A stretch of DNA of 5,482 bases from Acetobacteraceae bacterium (GCA_027323595.1 DAHWBL010000444.1:1-5482), one strand, 5' to 3'. Shown: positions 1 to 5,451, counted from the first letter of the stretch. Made by a program: numbers and translations. The notes: generated by a model not told the origin, from the sequence alone.

Positions 1-151
1 GCGAGGCCAGGCCTTGCAACTCCGCTTCCACCAGCGCGTCCGCGACGGCGTCGGCATGGGCCGCCGGCGCGCCGGCCGCGCCGAGCAGGGCTGCGACGAA
101 GCCGCCCAGTTCGTCCGGTGCGATCGCGCAGCCGGCGCGCGCGGTGTCCAT
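1..151 (-). CDS. Ldh2-family malate/L-lactate-type dehydrogenase, N-terminal fragment
   Basis: Only the first 50 residues are in the window; the gene runs off the left edge. Translating the minus strand from the ATG at 151-149 gives MDTARAGCAIAPDELGGFVA, followed by an Ala-rich helix and the stretch ADALVEAELQGL near residues 37-48. That stretch matches the conserved N-terminal signature of the Ldh2 family (usually A..LVEADLRG..SHG), so the diagnostic SHG should lie just outside the window. Family members are NAD(P)-dependent oxidoreductases acting on 2-hydroxy acids such as malate, lactate, ureidoglycolate or sugar-derived acids; the substrate cannot be read from this fragment. The start overlaps the cupin stop as TGATG. 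There is no good Shine-Dalgarno in front, so translation is probably coupled to the cupin gene. A role in the pathway controlled by the GntR regulator upstream is inferred. Confidence 0.7.
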   Translation of the reverse strand, partial: MDTARAGCAIAPDELGGFVAALLGAAGAPAAHADAVADALVEAELQGLAS

Positions 152-540
152 CAACGCGCGTCTTGCGCGTCGGTATACCATTCCGGCACCACCGGATAAT
201 GCGGGCCGTCGTAGATTTCGAGGACGATGGTGTCCTCATGCGCGACGGCCGGGCCGTGGACGTTGCCCTTGGGGTTGCAATAGAAGCTGCCGGCGACCAG
301 CGTCACGCCGGTTGATGTGTATTCGTAACGGCCTTGCAGGCAATACATGAACTGGTTGGCCGCGTGCAGATGCGGCTTGGGGATGCCGCTGCCCTTGGCG
401 AAGCGGATGAGCGCGATGGAGGCTCCGGTTTCCTCGTTGCGCCACAACATTTTTTCCGAAATGCCGGCGAGCGATTTCTCGCGCCATTCCATCGTGTCGG
501 CTTGCAGCAGAAGCTCGGTGAGCGGGGGTGTGGTGTCCAT
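151..540 (-). CDS. Single-domain cupin protein
   Basis: This is a 129-residue protein with one cupin barrel. Cupin motif 1 is at about residues 51-70 (PKPHLHAANQFMYCLQG), giving His57 and His59 as metal ligands. Motif 2 is at 84-95 (GSFYCNPKGNVHG), giving His95. The usual Glu of motif 1 is Gln63, so the metal site has three His and a Gln instead of 3-His/1-Glu. The C-terminal tail is acidic/aromatic (PVVPEWYTD). Small cupins of this kind include dioxygenases, isomerases and binding proteins, so no reaction is assigned. An in-frame TTG at 603 would add 21 residues, but it lies upstream of the likely operator and promoter. The ATG at 540 starts where the family normally begins; a GGAG about 11 nt upstream is a weak, slightly distant ribosome site. 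The gene overlaps the dehydrogenase start and follows the GntR gene by 74 nt, suggesting a GntR-controlled cupin-dehydrogenase transcript. Confidence 0.85.
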   Translation of the reverse strand: MDTTPPLTELLLQADTMEWREKSLAGISEKMLWRNEETGASIALIRFAKGSGIPKPHLHAANQFMYCLQGRYEYTSTGVTLVAGSFYCNPKGNVHGPAVAHEDTIVLEIYDGPHYPVVPEWYTDAQDAR

Positions 541-570
541 GGCGCGGCACGCTCCGGGTTGCTGCGATGG

Positions 571-598
571 ATGATATATCACGTGATATTTTACGCAA
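571..598 (-). promoter_or_regulatory. Candidate promoter of the cupin-dehydrogenase operon
   Basis: On the minus strand a TTGCGT (598-593) and a TATCAT (576-571) are separated by 16 nt, close to sigma-70 consensus. This is the only AT-rich part of the 74-nt gap. It lies about 30 nt upstream of the cupin ATG. The 14-bp palindrome at 576-589 falls almost entirely in the spacer, where a bound repressor would block RNA polymerase. The promoter is inferred from sequence only. Confidence 0.45.
576..589. promoter_or_regulatory. Perfect 14-bp palindrome, probable GntR/FCD operator
   Basis: ATATCACGTGATAT reads identically on both strands. A second, overlapping palindrome (TGATATATCA, 572-581) shares its left arm, giving three TGATAT/ATATCA half sites in 18 bp. 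It lies between the GntR-type regulator and the cupin gene, inside a candidate promoter. FCD-type GntR regulators bind as dimers to short palindromes near their own locus, so this is the best candidate site. Assignment to this regulator is inference from position and symmetry. Confidence 0.6.
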
Positions 599-614
599 GC
601 CAAAATTCAGGCGA

Positions 615-1292
615 TCACTCCGGCGCCGGGCGATGGCGCGCGCCCTCGCCTGGCTGCACCTCGCCAAAGCGTGTCGCCAGCGCCTCCAGATGCACCCGCA
701 TGGCCTCGCCCGCGGCCTGCCCGTCGCCGCGCCGGATCGCCTCGATCACCCGGCGATGCTGGGTGTGGGTGCCCTTCACGTCCAGCGTGCGCCAATAGTT
801 CAGATACCAGGCGCGTTCGGTTTTCTCATGCAGGGATATGGAAAATTCCGCGAGGATCGGGTTGCCGCCAAGCTCGGCGATGGCGCCGTGAAAGGCACGG
901 TCCGCGGCCAGGAAGCTGTCGATCTCGCCGCCGCCATGCGGGCGCGCGGCCCCTGCGACCAGCGCATCCAGCGCGGCGATCTGTGCGGGGCTCGCGCGGG
1001 TGGCGGCGCGGCGGGCAAGCTCCACCTCGACCGCCATGCGCGCGTCCAGGATCGCCATCACCTGGCCGAGCGGGCTGGGCAGCACCACGATGCCCTTGCG
1101 CGGAATGATCTCGACCAGCTTTTCGATCGACAGCCGCTGCAACGCCTGGTGCACCGGGGTACGCCCGATCGCCAGCACCGCGCAGATCGCGGCTTCGGTC
1201 AGATATTGCCCAGGCAGGAAAAACATCGTGTCGATGCGCTGCTTGATGCTGACATAGGCCTGATCGGCGAGCGAAATTCTGTCCGGGGCCAT
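615..1292 (-). CDS. GntR-family transcriptional regulator, FadR/FCD subfamily
   Basis: This is a 225-residue DNA-binding regulator of typical FCD length. The N-terminal winged helix-turn-helix covers about residues 8-72: LPGQYLTE (26-33), the recognition segment GRTPVHQALQRL (43-54), and the wing IIPRKGIVVLP (62-72). The C-terminal FCD ligand domain covers about 77-210. All four expected metal ligands are present: Asp131 and His135 (DRAFH), His179 (THTQHRRVIEAI) and His201 (MRVHLE). FCD domains usually bind a carboxylic acid next to a divalent metal, so the effector is probably an organic acid. The start at 1292 is supported by a strong GGGAGGG Shine-Dalgarno just upstream. The gene begins 26 nt after the aldo/keto reductase stop and may share its transcript. 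Downstream are the cupin and Ldh2-type genes, its likely targets, probably by repression relieved by the substrate (inference). Confidence 0.92.
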   Translation of the reverse strand: MAPDRISLADQAYVSIKQRIDTMFFLPGQYLTEAAICAVLAIGRTPVHQALQRLSIEKLVEIIPRKGIVVLPSPLGQVMAILDARMAVEVELARRAATRASPAQIAALDALVAGAARPHGGGEIDSFLAADRAFHGAIAELGGNPILAEFSISLHEKTERAWYLNYWRTLDVKGTHTQHRRVIEAIRRGDGQAAGEAMRVHLEALATRFGEVQPGEGARHRPAPE

Positions 1293-1318
1293 GTGCCCTC
1301 CCTGGCGCGGGCGCGATC

Positions 1319-2182
1319 TCAGCCGATCCGATCGAGTGCCGCAACCGCCTCGGGTGGAAGGTCGATGCTGGCGGCGGCGAGGTTGTCGCGCAGATGCGCC
1401 ACAGACTTGGTGCCGGGAATTAAGAGGATGTTGGGCGCGCGCCGCAGCAGCCAGGCGAGCGCCACCTGCATCGGCGTCGCGCCGAGCCGGGCCGCGACAT
1501 CGCTCAGTGTGGTGGATTGCAGCGGGGTGAAGCCGCCGAGCGGAAAAAATGGCACATAGGCGGTGCCGGATGCGGCGAGTTCGTCGATCAGCGCGTCATC
1601 GTTGCGATGCGCCAGATTATACTGGTTCTGCACGCACACGATGTCGGTGATGCCGCGCCCCTGCGCGATTTGCGTGCGCGTCACGTTGCTGAGCCCGATA
1701 TGGCGGACCAGCCCCTGGCGCTGAAGCTCGGCGAGCACCGTGAGCGGCGCCTCGATCGATCCCTCCGCGGGGCCATGCACGTCGAACATGATGCGCAGAT
1801 TGACGATGTCGAGCACATCCAGCCCCAGATTGCGCAGATTGTCATGCACCGCGCCGGTCAGCTCCGCGGCCGAATAGGCCGGGTTCCATGACCCGTCGGC
1901 GCCACGCAGCGCGCCGATCTTGGTGACGATCAGCAGATCGTCGCGATAGGGGTGCAGCGCCTCGCGGATGATCTGGTTGGTGACGTGGGGGCCGTAGAAA
2001 TCGCTGGTGTCGATGTGATCGATCCCGCTTTCCACCGCCGCGCGCAGCACCGCGACCGCGCCGGGCCGATCTTTCGGCGGCCCGAACACGCCGCGCCCGG
2101 CGAGCTGCATGGCGCCATAGCCCATGCGTTTCACCGTGCGGCCGGCGATGGCGAAGGTTCCGGCGTGGCTGATCTCGGTCAT
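1319..2182 (-). CDS. pdxI: Aldo/keto reductase, PdxI/YdbC-like (pyridoxal reductase family)
   Basis: This is a 287-residue TIM-barrel NADPH-dependent reductase. From memory it matches E. coli YdbC (PdxI, 286 residues) through long stretches: GYGAMQLAGRGVFGPPKDR (21-39), HIDTSDFYGPHVTNQIIREAL (56-76), LDVLDIVNLRIM (121-132), IGLSNVT (162-168), YVPFFPLGGFTPLQS (209-223) and the NADPH-binding LIPGTKSVAHLRDN (254-267). PdxI reduces pyridoxal to pyridoxine in vitamin B6 salvage, in the cytoplasm. Of the aldo/keto reductase tetrad, Asp58, Tyr63 and Lys88 are present, but the usual His is Arg130 (NLR); as I recall, E. coli YdbC has the same residue. A longer reading from 2323 adds 47 low-complexity basic residues and reaches into the upstream gene. 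The ATG at 2182 has a GGAGAA ribosome site and starts like the family. It lies 83 nt after the DUF899 gene with its own likely promoter. Orthology is probable, but the substrate is untested. Confidence 0.85.
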   Translation of the reverse strand: MTEISHAGTFAIAGRTVKRMGYGAMQLAGRGVFGPPKDRPGAVAVLRAAVESGIDHIDTSDFYGPHVTNQIIREALHPYRDDLLIVTKIGALRGADGSWNPAYSAAELTGAVHDNLRNLGLDVLDIVNLRIMFDVHGPAEGSIEAPLTVLAELQRQGLVRHIGLSNVTRTQIAQGRGITDIVCVQNQYNLAHRNDDALIDELAASGTAYVPFFPLGGFTPLQSTTLSDVAARLGATPMQVALAWLLRRAPNILLIPGTKSVAHLRDNLAAASIDLPPEAVAALDRIG

Positions 2183-2207
2183 GCTGTTCTCCGTGGGGTG
2201 AGGCCCA

Positions 2208-2236
2208 CATATAGGCAGCCGCGCCGCGTCTGATAA
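2208..2236 (-). promoter_or_regulatory. Candidate promoter of the aldo/keto reductase gene
   Basis: On the minus strand TTATCA (2236-2231) and TATATG (2213-2208) are exactly 17 nt apart in an otherwise very GC-rich gap. Transcription would start near 2201, giving a leader of about 20 nt carrying the GGAG ribosome site. A small inverted repeat (GTGGG at 2193-2197, CCCAC at 2204-2208) spans the predicted start and may be an operator or chance. This suggests the reductase is not only read through from the DUF899 gene. Prediction from sequence only. Confidence 0.4.
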
Positions 2237-2265
2237 CCGAGGCGCCGGCCGCCGGATCGCGCGGG

Positions 2266-3048
2266 TCAGCCCGGCGGGGGATCGTCGGCGGGGTCGCGAT
2301 ATTCGTCGTGCCGGCGCATCCATCGCCCGCTTTCATTGCGGCCGAGCGGCGCGCGATCGAGCCACTGATAGACGCCCCACAGACCATCGAGGCCGCGCGC
2401 ATAGGTGGAATAACAATGATGGACCGCCCCGTCGGCGAGCGCGAAGCTGCTCATGCCGGGCCGGTCGCGGATATAGGTGGCGGCATCGGTGCCGCACTCG
2501 GCGGCGTGCGCGGCAAGCCCGGGCGGTGGCGCGGCGAGGTTGATCATCATCGCGCCTGGCCGATAATTGTAGGGGGCGACGCCCTCGCGCTGCTGCGCCT
2601 CGGTGATCGATGCCTGATAATCGAAGTTGAAATCATCCTGGTTCGACGATGCCCAGGCGAAGCTCCAGCCCATCCGGGCGCGGTAGGCGAGGAGCCGGTC
2701 GAGCGGCGCGCGCGACACCGCCCACAGCATCACGTCGTGGTTGGCGAGGTGCGCGGCAAATCCGTTGAAGCCATCGGCGATGGACGAACAGCTCGGGCAG
2801 CCGGCCGCATAATCCGGACCGAACATGAAATGGTAGATCAGCAGTTGCGAGCGGCCGCGGAAAAGCTGCGCGAGGCTCTCGCGGCCGCGTTCGGTGTCGA
2901 ACTGGAAATCCTTGCGCACCCGCACCCAGGGCAGTTCCCGGCGGCGGCGGGCCAGCGCGTCGCTGCGGCGGACGAGGTCTTTTTCGTCCTCCAGCAAGGC
3001 GAGCCGCGCCTTCAGCCAGTCCTCGTGGCTGGCGATGGGATGGGTCAT
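2266..3048 (-). CDS. DUF899 family thioredoxin-like protein
   Basis: This 260-residue protein belongs to DUF899, a thioredoxin-fold family without an established reaction. Recognisable family segments are LFRGRSQLLIYHFMFGPDY (62-80), the CxxC-type GCPSCSSIADGFNG (83-96) with Cys84 and Cys87, DDFNFDYQ (138-145), and the C-terminal YSTYARGLDGLWGVYQWLDRAPLGRNE (213-239). Length and motif order are as in the family, so the gene looks intact. The N-terminal 40 residues are charged and helical (RRSDALARRRRELPW). No signal peptide or membrane segment is seen, so it is probably cytoplasmic. The start at 3048 has an AGGAG 7 nt upstream. It is the last gene of the ArsR-SRPBCC-GST-DUF899 set, 28 nt after the GST stop, so cotranscription is likely. 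A thiol redox role alongside the GST is a reasonable guess from the CxxC and the neighbour, but unproven. Confidence 0.9.
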   Translation of the reverse strand: MTHPIASHEDWLKARLALLEDEKDLVRRSDALARRRRELPWVRVRKDFQFDTERGRESLAQLFRGRSQLLIYHFMFGPDYAAGCPSCSSIADGFNGFAAHLANHDVMLWAVSRAPLDRLLAYRARMGWSFAWASSNQDDFNFDYQASITEAQQREGVAPYNYRPGAMMINLAAPPPGLAAHAAECGTDAATYIRDRPGMSSFALADGAVHHCYSTYARGLDGLWGVYQWLDRAPLGRNESGRWMRRHDEYRDPADDPPPG

Positions 3049-3076
3049 GCGCGCGCTCCTCGATGGGTCATCCGGG

Positions 3077-3730
3077 TCAGGTGCGGCCCGCCGCCAGGCT
3101 GTCCCAGGCGGTGGCGCGCAGGCTGGGGCGGCGGCGCATGCGTTCCAGCCACCGCAGCAGATTGGCGTGCCCGGCGGTCAGCTCGTCCCATTCCGGGGTC
3201 GTGGCGATGAAATCGAGCTGTGGCGCGATGAGCAGGTCGGCGAGCGATATATCCGCGCCGGCGAATCCGGGCTGGTCGGCGAGCAGCCTGGACAGTTCGG
3301 CGAAGACGATGCGCGCCCGTGGCATCGACGCGGAGATCGCCGCCTCGTCGGGTTCAAGGCCCAGCAGCCGTGGCGCCACCAGCCGGTGAAAGCCGATCAC
3401 CGCGATGCAGTCGGCAAACAGGTACCAGTCATTGACGTTCATCGCCTGGTCCATCCGCGCGGCAAGCCGTGGGTCGGCGGGGGTGAGCGGCGGCGAGGGC
3501 TGCACGCGGTCGATATAGCGCAGGATCGCCTGGGTCTCGTAGAGGGCGAAGCCGTCATGCTCGATCGCGGGCATGCGGGCGAACGGATGGCGCGCCAGAT
3601 GCTCCGCCGAGCGATGGCCGCCCGGTGCCAGCGGCGCGAGCCGCCAGGGCAGCGCCTTTTCCTCCAGGCACGCCAGGACCGCGCGGGCGAAGGGGCTGCC
3701 GGGCACGGTGTGAACGATGAAGCCGCTCAT
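3077..3730 (-). CDS. Glutathione S-transferase-like protein
   Basis: This 217-residue protein has the cytosolic GST layout. The N-terminal thioredoxin-like domain covers about 1-78: VPGSPFARAVLACLEEK (9-25), with Ser12 at the usual catalytic position, the cis-proline segment RMPAIEHDG (52-60), and YETQAILRYI (64-73), whose Glu65-Thr66 match the glutathione gamma-glutamyl contact. The helical C-terminal domain covers about 85-210 and contains the N-capping box GADISLADLLIAPQ (158-171, S162-x-x-D165). GSTs conjugate or reduce electrophiles with glutathione; the substrate is unknown. The reading frame stays open upstream to 4267, but that arginine-rich extension is out of frame with the SRPBCC gene. 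The ATG at 3730 overlaps the SRPBCC stop as ATGA, and a GGAGG lies 7 nt upstream. The overlap implies translational coupling. Confidence 0.92.
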   Translation of the reverse strand: MSGFIVHTVPGSPFARAVLACLEEKALPWRLAPLAPGGHRSAEHLARHPFARMPAIEHDGFALYETQAILRYIDRVQPSPPLTPADPRLAARMDQAMNVNDWYLFADCIAVIGFHRLVAPRLLGLEPDEAAISASMPRARIVFAELSRLLADQPGFAGADISLADLLIAPQLDFIATTPEWDELTAGHANLLRWLERMRRRPSLRATAWDSLAAGRT

Positions 3731-4209
3731 CGGCCTGCCTCCGCGTCGCTGTCGGCGAAGGCGCCGAAGCCTTTGATGATGTGGGTGGGCCAGCCGCCGC
3801 CGAGCGAGGCGGCGGTGGCCTGCGCGGCGGCGCCGAAGCGTTCGAGGTTGCGATGCTCCAGCCGCACGTCGGTGCCGCCGGCGGGAGCGGCGGTGAAGGT
3901 GACCTCGCCCTCGGTGACGAAGGCCGGGTCGAACGCCCAGGCGCTGGTGAGGTGCCAGCCGATCAGCAGCCGGCGCGGTGGCTCCCACGCCAGCACCGTG
4001 CCCCAGCCGGTCTCGTTGCCGTCGGCGTCGCGCTCGAACATGCGCCCGCCCTGGCGCGGCTCGATGACGATCTCCACCCATTGGGTGGCGCCGATCAGGC
4101 AGCGGCCGCGGGCCTGCCACCAGTTGGAGATGTTGGCGGTGAACAGCTCGAAGGCGCGCTCGGGAGCGACCTTCACGCGCACGCCGGTGACGATGGGGGC
4201 GATGGTCAT
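3727..4209 (-). CDS. SRPBCC/AHSA1-like (START-fold) protein
   Basis: This 160-residue protein has the helix-grip fold of the AHSA1-like SRPBCC family. Visible segments are the first strand and helix, VRVKVAPERAFELFTANISNWW (10-31); WVEIVIEPRQGGRMFER (44-60); the turn GNETGWGTVLAWEPPRRLLIGWHL (64-87); a strand pair GEVTFTAAPAGGTDVRLEHRNLERFG (101-126); and a C-terminal helix starting GGGWPTHIIKGFGAF (137-151). Such proteins bind hydrophobic ligands in a deep cavity, and the ligand is usually unknown. In bacteria this type very often follows an ArsR-type repressor gene, as here. The start overlaps the ArsR stop as ATGA and has an AAGGA about 6 nt upstream; the stop overlaps the GST start. It probably acts in the cytoplasm with the GST and DUF899 proteins, but the shared process is not evident. 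Confidence 0.9.
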   Translation of the reverse strand: MTIAPIVTGVRVKVAPERAFELFTANISNWWQARGRCLIGATQWVEIVIEPRQGGRMFERDADGNETGWGTVLAWEPPRRLLIGWHLTSAWAFDPAFVTEGEVTFTAAPAGGTDVRLEHRNLERFGAAAQATAASLGGGWPTHIIKGFGAFADSDAEAGR

Positions 4210-4547
4210 GCGGGGTCCTTTTGCGGTGGCGGCTCGTGGGGTTGATCGACGAAGGCGGCGAAATCATCCAGCGCCTGGGTCCAGAAGCCGTCCAGCCAGG
4301 CGCGCATGGCGCCGATGCCGCGCGGATCGAGGCGGTAGATTCGCCTGGTGCCCTCGCTCACATCGGCGACCAGCCCGGCCTGTTTCAGGATTTTCAGATG
4401 CTGCGACACCGCCGAGCGGGTCACCGGCAGCCCCTCGGACAATTGCCCGACGGCCAGCGGACGGGCCGCCAGACGCTCGAAGATCGCCCGTCGGGTGGGA
4501 TCACCGAGGGCGGCAAGGGCGGCGAGCGCGGTTTGTGTGTAAGCCAT
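4206..4547 (-). CDS. ArsR-family (SdpR-like) transcriptional repressor
   Basis: This 113-residue winged-helix repressor shows the classic ArsR layout: LAALGDPTRRAIFERLAARP (11-30), the helix-turn-helix LAVGQLSEGLPVTRSAVSQHLKILKQAGLV (31-60) and the wing VSEGTRRIYRLDPRG (63-77). It has no cysteine, and the metal-binding ELCVCDL box is absent, so it is probably not a metal sensor. It fits the group commonly found in front of AHSA1-like genes. An in-frame TAA at 4559-4557 makes the ATG at 4547 the first possible start. No Shine-Dalgarno is seen there; the start codon lies inside a large palindrome, and a predicted promoter starts transcription at the ATG, suggesting leaderless translation. It is the first gene of the operon and likely represses it. 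The signal it senses is unknown. Confidence 0.92.
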   Translation of the reverse strand: MAYTQTALAALAALGDPTRRAIFERLAARPLAVGQLSEGLPVTRSAVSQHLKILKQAGLVADVSEGTRRIYRLDPRGIGAMRAWLDGFWTQALDDFAAFVDQPHEPPPQKDPA

Positions 4548-4568
4548 GGCTAACGGTTAGCGTTGGCT
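4542..4568. promoter_or_regulatory. Large imperfect palindrome over the ArsR start codon, probable operator
   Basis: The core is a perfect inverted repeat, GCTAAC (4549-4554) and GTTAGC (4556-4561), around a single base at 4555. It extends outward to 27 bp, with 11 of 13 pairs complementary (mismatches 4547/4563 and 4548/4562). It covers the ArsR start codon (4545-4547) and the predicted -10. ArsR repressors bind such dyads near their own promoter, so autoregulation of the four-gene operon is the natural reading. Confidence 0.7.
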
Positions 4569-4582
4569 CATGCTTCAGTCAA
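4554..4582 (-). promoter_or_regulatory. Candidate promoter of the arsR-SRPBCC-GST-DUF899 operon
   Basis: On the minus strand a good -35 TTGACT (4582-4577) is followed after 17 nt by TAACCG (4559-4554), a weak -10 inside the palindrome. Counting about 7 nt downstream of the -10 places the transcript start at 4547, the A of the ArsR ATG. This agrees with the missing ribosome site. The rest of 4569-4645 shows no gene and no clear terminator. Confidence 0.5.
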
Positions 4583-4645
4583 GCGGCAGGCATCGCGGGC
4601 GCCGGACTCGTGCATCGGCCATTCCTGCGTGCTGGTCGCCGGGCG

Positions 4646-5407
4646 TTACAGCCTGAGGGGATAGGGCGGCTGTGCGGGGTCGCCGTGCGGTGGCGCGTCG
4701 GATGCGGGGACGAGCGCGAGGCGCGCGGGTGCGGACCGGGTGAGGTTTGGGTCGGTCGTCGCGGCGGCGATGGTGTCCAGCGTCTGGTGCGACCAGCCTG
4801 AGGTGCCCGCCGGCGGGGGGAGCCCGAGGTCGGTGCAGATCTCGCCGACGATTTCGCCGATCGGGCGGGTGGTGAATTCGTTGCCGAATTCGTCGTTCAC
4901 ATTTTCGATCCGCTCGGCGCGCTCGGTTTGTTCGGTGTCGGAACGCTGAGGGGCGGGTGTCTCGCCGGGGTGGATGCGCGCGGGGGTGCGTTTTTGCGCG
5001 GCCAGCGCGAGGTCGTAGGCGGTCGGACGGGGCTCCGCCAGTTTTTCCAGCAGGATGATGCAGCGGCGCACGGTGCGCGCGGCGCGCTCGAAGGTGATGG
5101 TGAAGTCTTCGGATTTTTGCAGATAGGTGCCGTCGATGACGGCGTCCATCGCGGTGGCCACGGCTTTTTGGTGGATCAACTGGGCGAGCTCGTGGGCGCG
5201 GTCCATGAGGTCGCGCAGGAGCTCGGCGGCGTGGCGCGAATTGTCGGCCGCCTGTTCGGCGGAGATGGCGGGCTCGGCGGGGGTTGGCGCGGGCTGCTGC
5301 ATGGCGGGCGCAGTTTCGGCGGGCGGGGGGATTGCCGCAAGATGAAAGCGAGGGGTGGGGGCGGGGGCGGCGATTGCCTGGGGGGGCGCTGGGAGTTTTA
5401 CCCGCAT
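4646..5407 (-). CDS. Hypothetical protein, Pro/Ala-rich with helical core
   Basis: I do not recognise a characterised family for this 253-residue protein. It has three parts. Residues 1-50 are Pro/Ala-rich and probably disordered. Residues 50-125 look strongly helical, in two stretches: AEQAADNSRHAAELLRDLMD (50-69), continuing to about 88, and FERAARTVRRCIILLEKLAEP (106-126). A charged linker at 140-172 leads to RPIGEIVGEICTDLGLPPPA (181-200) and a disordered Pro-rich tail. A helical AARTVRR-type segment followed by a RP.GEI..EIC.DLGL motif resembles uncharacterised proteins I associate with Alphaproteobacteria; this is recollection. There is no signal peptide or membrane segment. The ATG at 5407 is the first possible start after an in-frame TAG at 5422-5420. 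It lacks a clear Shine-Dalgarno and sits inside an inverted repeat. A shorter start at residue 36 is possible but has no better ribosome site. The gene ends 98 nt before arsR and seems unrelated to that operon. Confidence 0.75.
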   Translation of the reverse strand: MRVKLPAPPQAIAAPAPTPRFHLAAIPPPAETAPAMQQPAPTPAEPAISAEQAADNSRHAAELLRDLMDRAHELAQLIHQKAVATAMDAVIDGTYLQKSEDFTITFERAARTVRRCIILLEKLAEPRPTAYDLALAAQKRTPARIHPGETPAPQRSDTEQTERAERIENVNDEFGNEFTTRPIGEIVGEICTDLGLPPPAGTSGWSHQTLDTIAAATTDPNLTRSAPARLALVPASDAPPHGDPAQPPYPLRL

Positions 5408-5451
5408 CTGCGATACGGGCTACTTGCGACTATCTTTGGTTTTAGATGCAG
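5402..5451. repeat. Inverted repeat enclosing the leader and start codon of the hypothetical gene
   Basis: Plus-strand CCGCATCT (5402-5409) and AGATGCAG (5444-5451) can pair on the minus-strand transcript over 8 bp with one G-U, leaving a 34-nt loop. The right-hand arm in the RNA contains the ATG at 5407-5405. The remaining sequence from 5452 to 5482 is AT-richer than the rest of the window and probably holds the promoter, but no convincing -35/-10 pair was found. Confidence 0.3.

Noticed and set aside
541..603. Longer cupin start at a TTG (603)
   Set aside because: It would place the palindrome and promoter inside the coding region. The 21 added residues look unlike the family, and there is no better ribosome site.
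528..1559. 343-codon open frame on the plus strand
   Set aside because: It is antisense to the GntR gene and parts of the cupin and reductase genes, has no family motif, and is low-complexity and His/Arg-rich.
2240..2275. GC-rich inverted repeats near the DUF899 stop as a terminator
   Set aside because: The arms are short or the loops impossible, and no T-run follows on the minus strand; such repeats are expected by chance at this GC content.
2183..2323. 47-residue N-terminal extension of the aldo/keto reductase
   Set aside because: It is low-complexity and basic, overlaps the DUF899 gene end and contains the likely promoter. The ATG at 2182 has a ribosome site and matches the family start.
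2308..3210. 300-codon open frame on the plus strand
   Set aside because: It is the antisense shadow of the well-supported DUF899 gene.
3731..4267. N-terminal extension of the GST frame upstream of its ATG
   Set aside because: It lies in another frame over the SRPBCC gene and encodes an Arg/His-rich stretch. The GST domain begins exactly at 3730, with a ribosome site and ATGA overlap.
4569..4645. Terminator between the hypothetical gene and arsR
   Set aside because: Only weak GC-rich arms and no T-run were found.
2894..4801. 635-codon open frame on the plus strand
   Set aside because: It runs antisense through DUF899, GST, SRPBCC and ArsR, all of which have clear family motifs. Its product is Arg/Ala/Gly-rich with no recognisable domain; such open antisense frames are common in GC-rich genomes.
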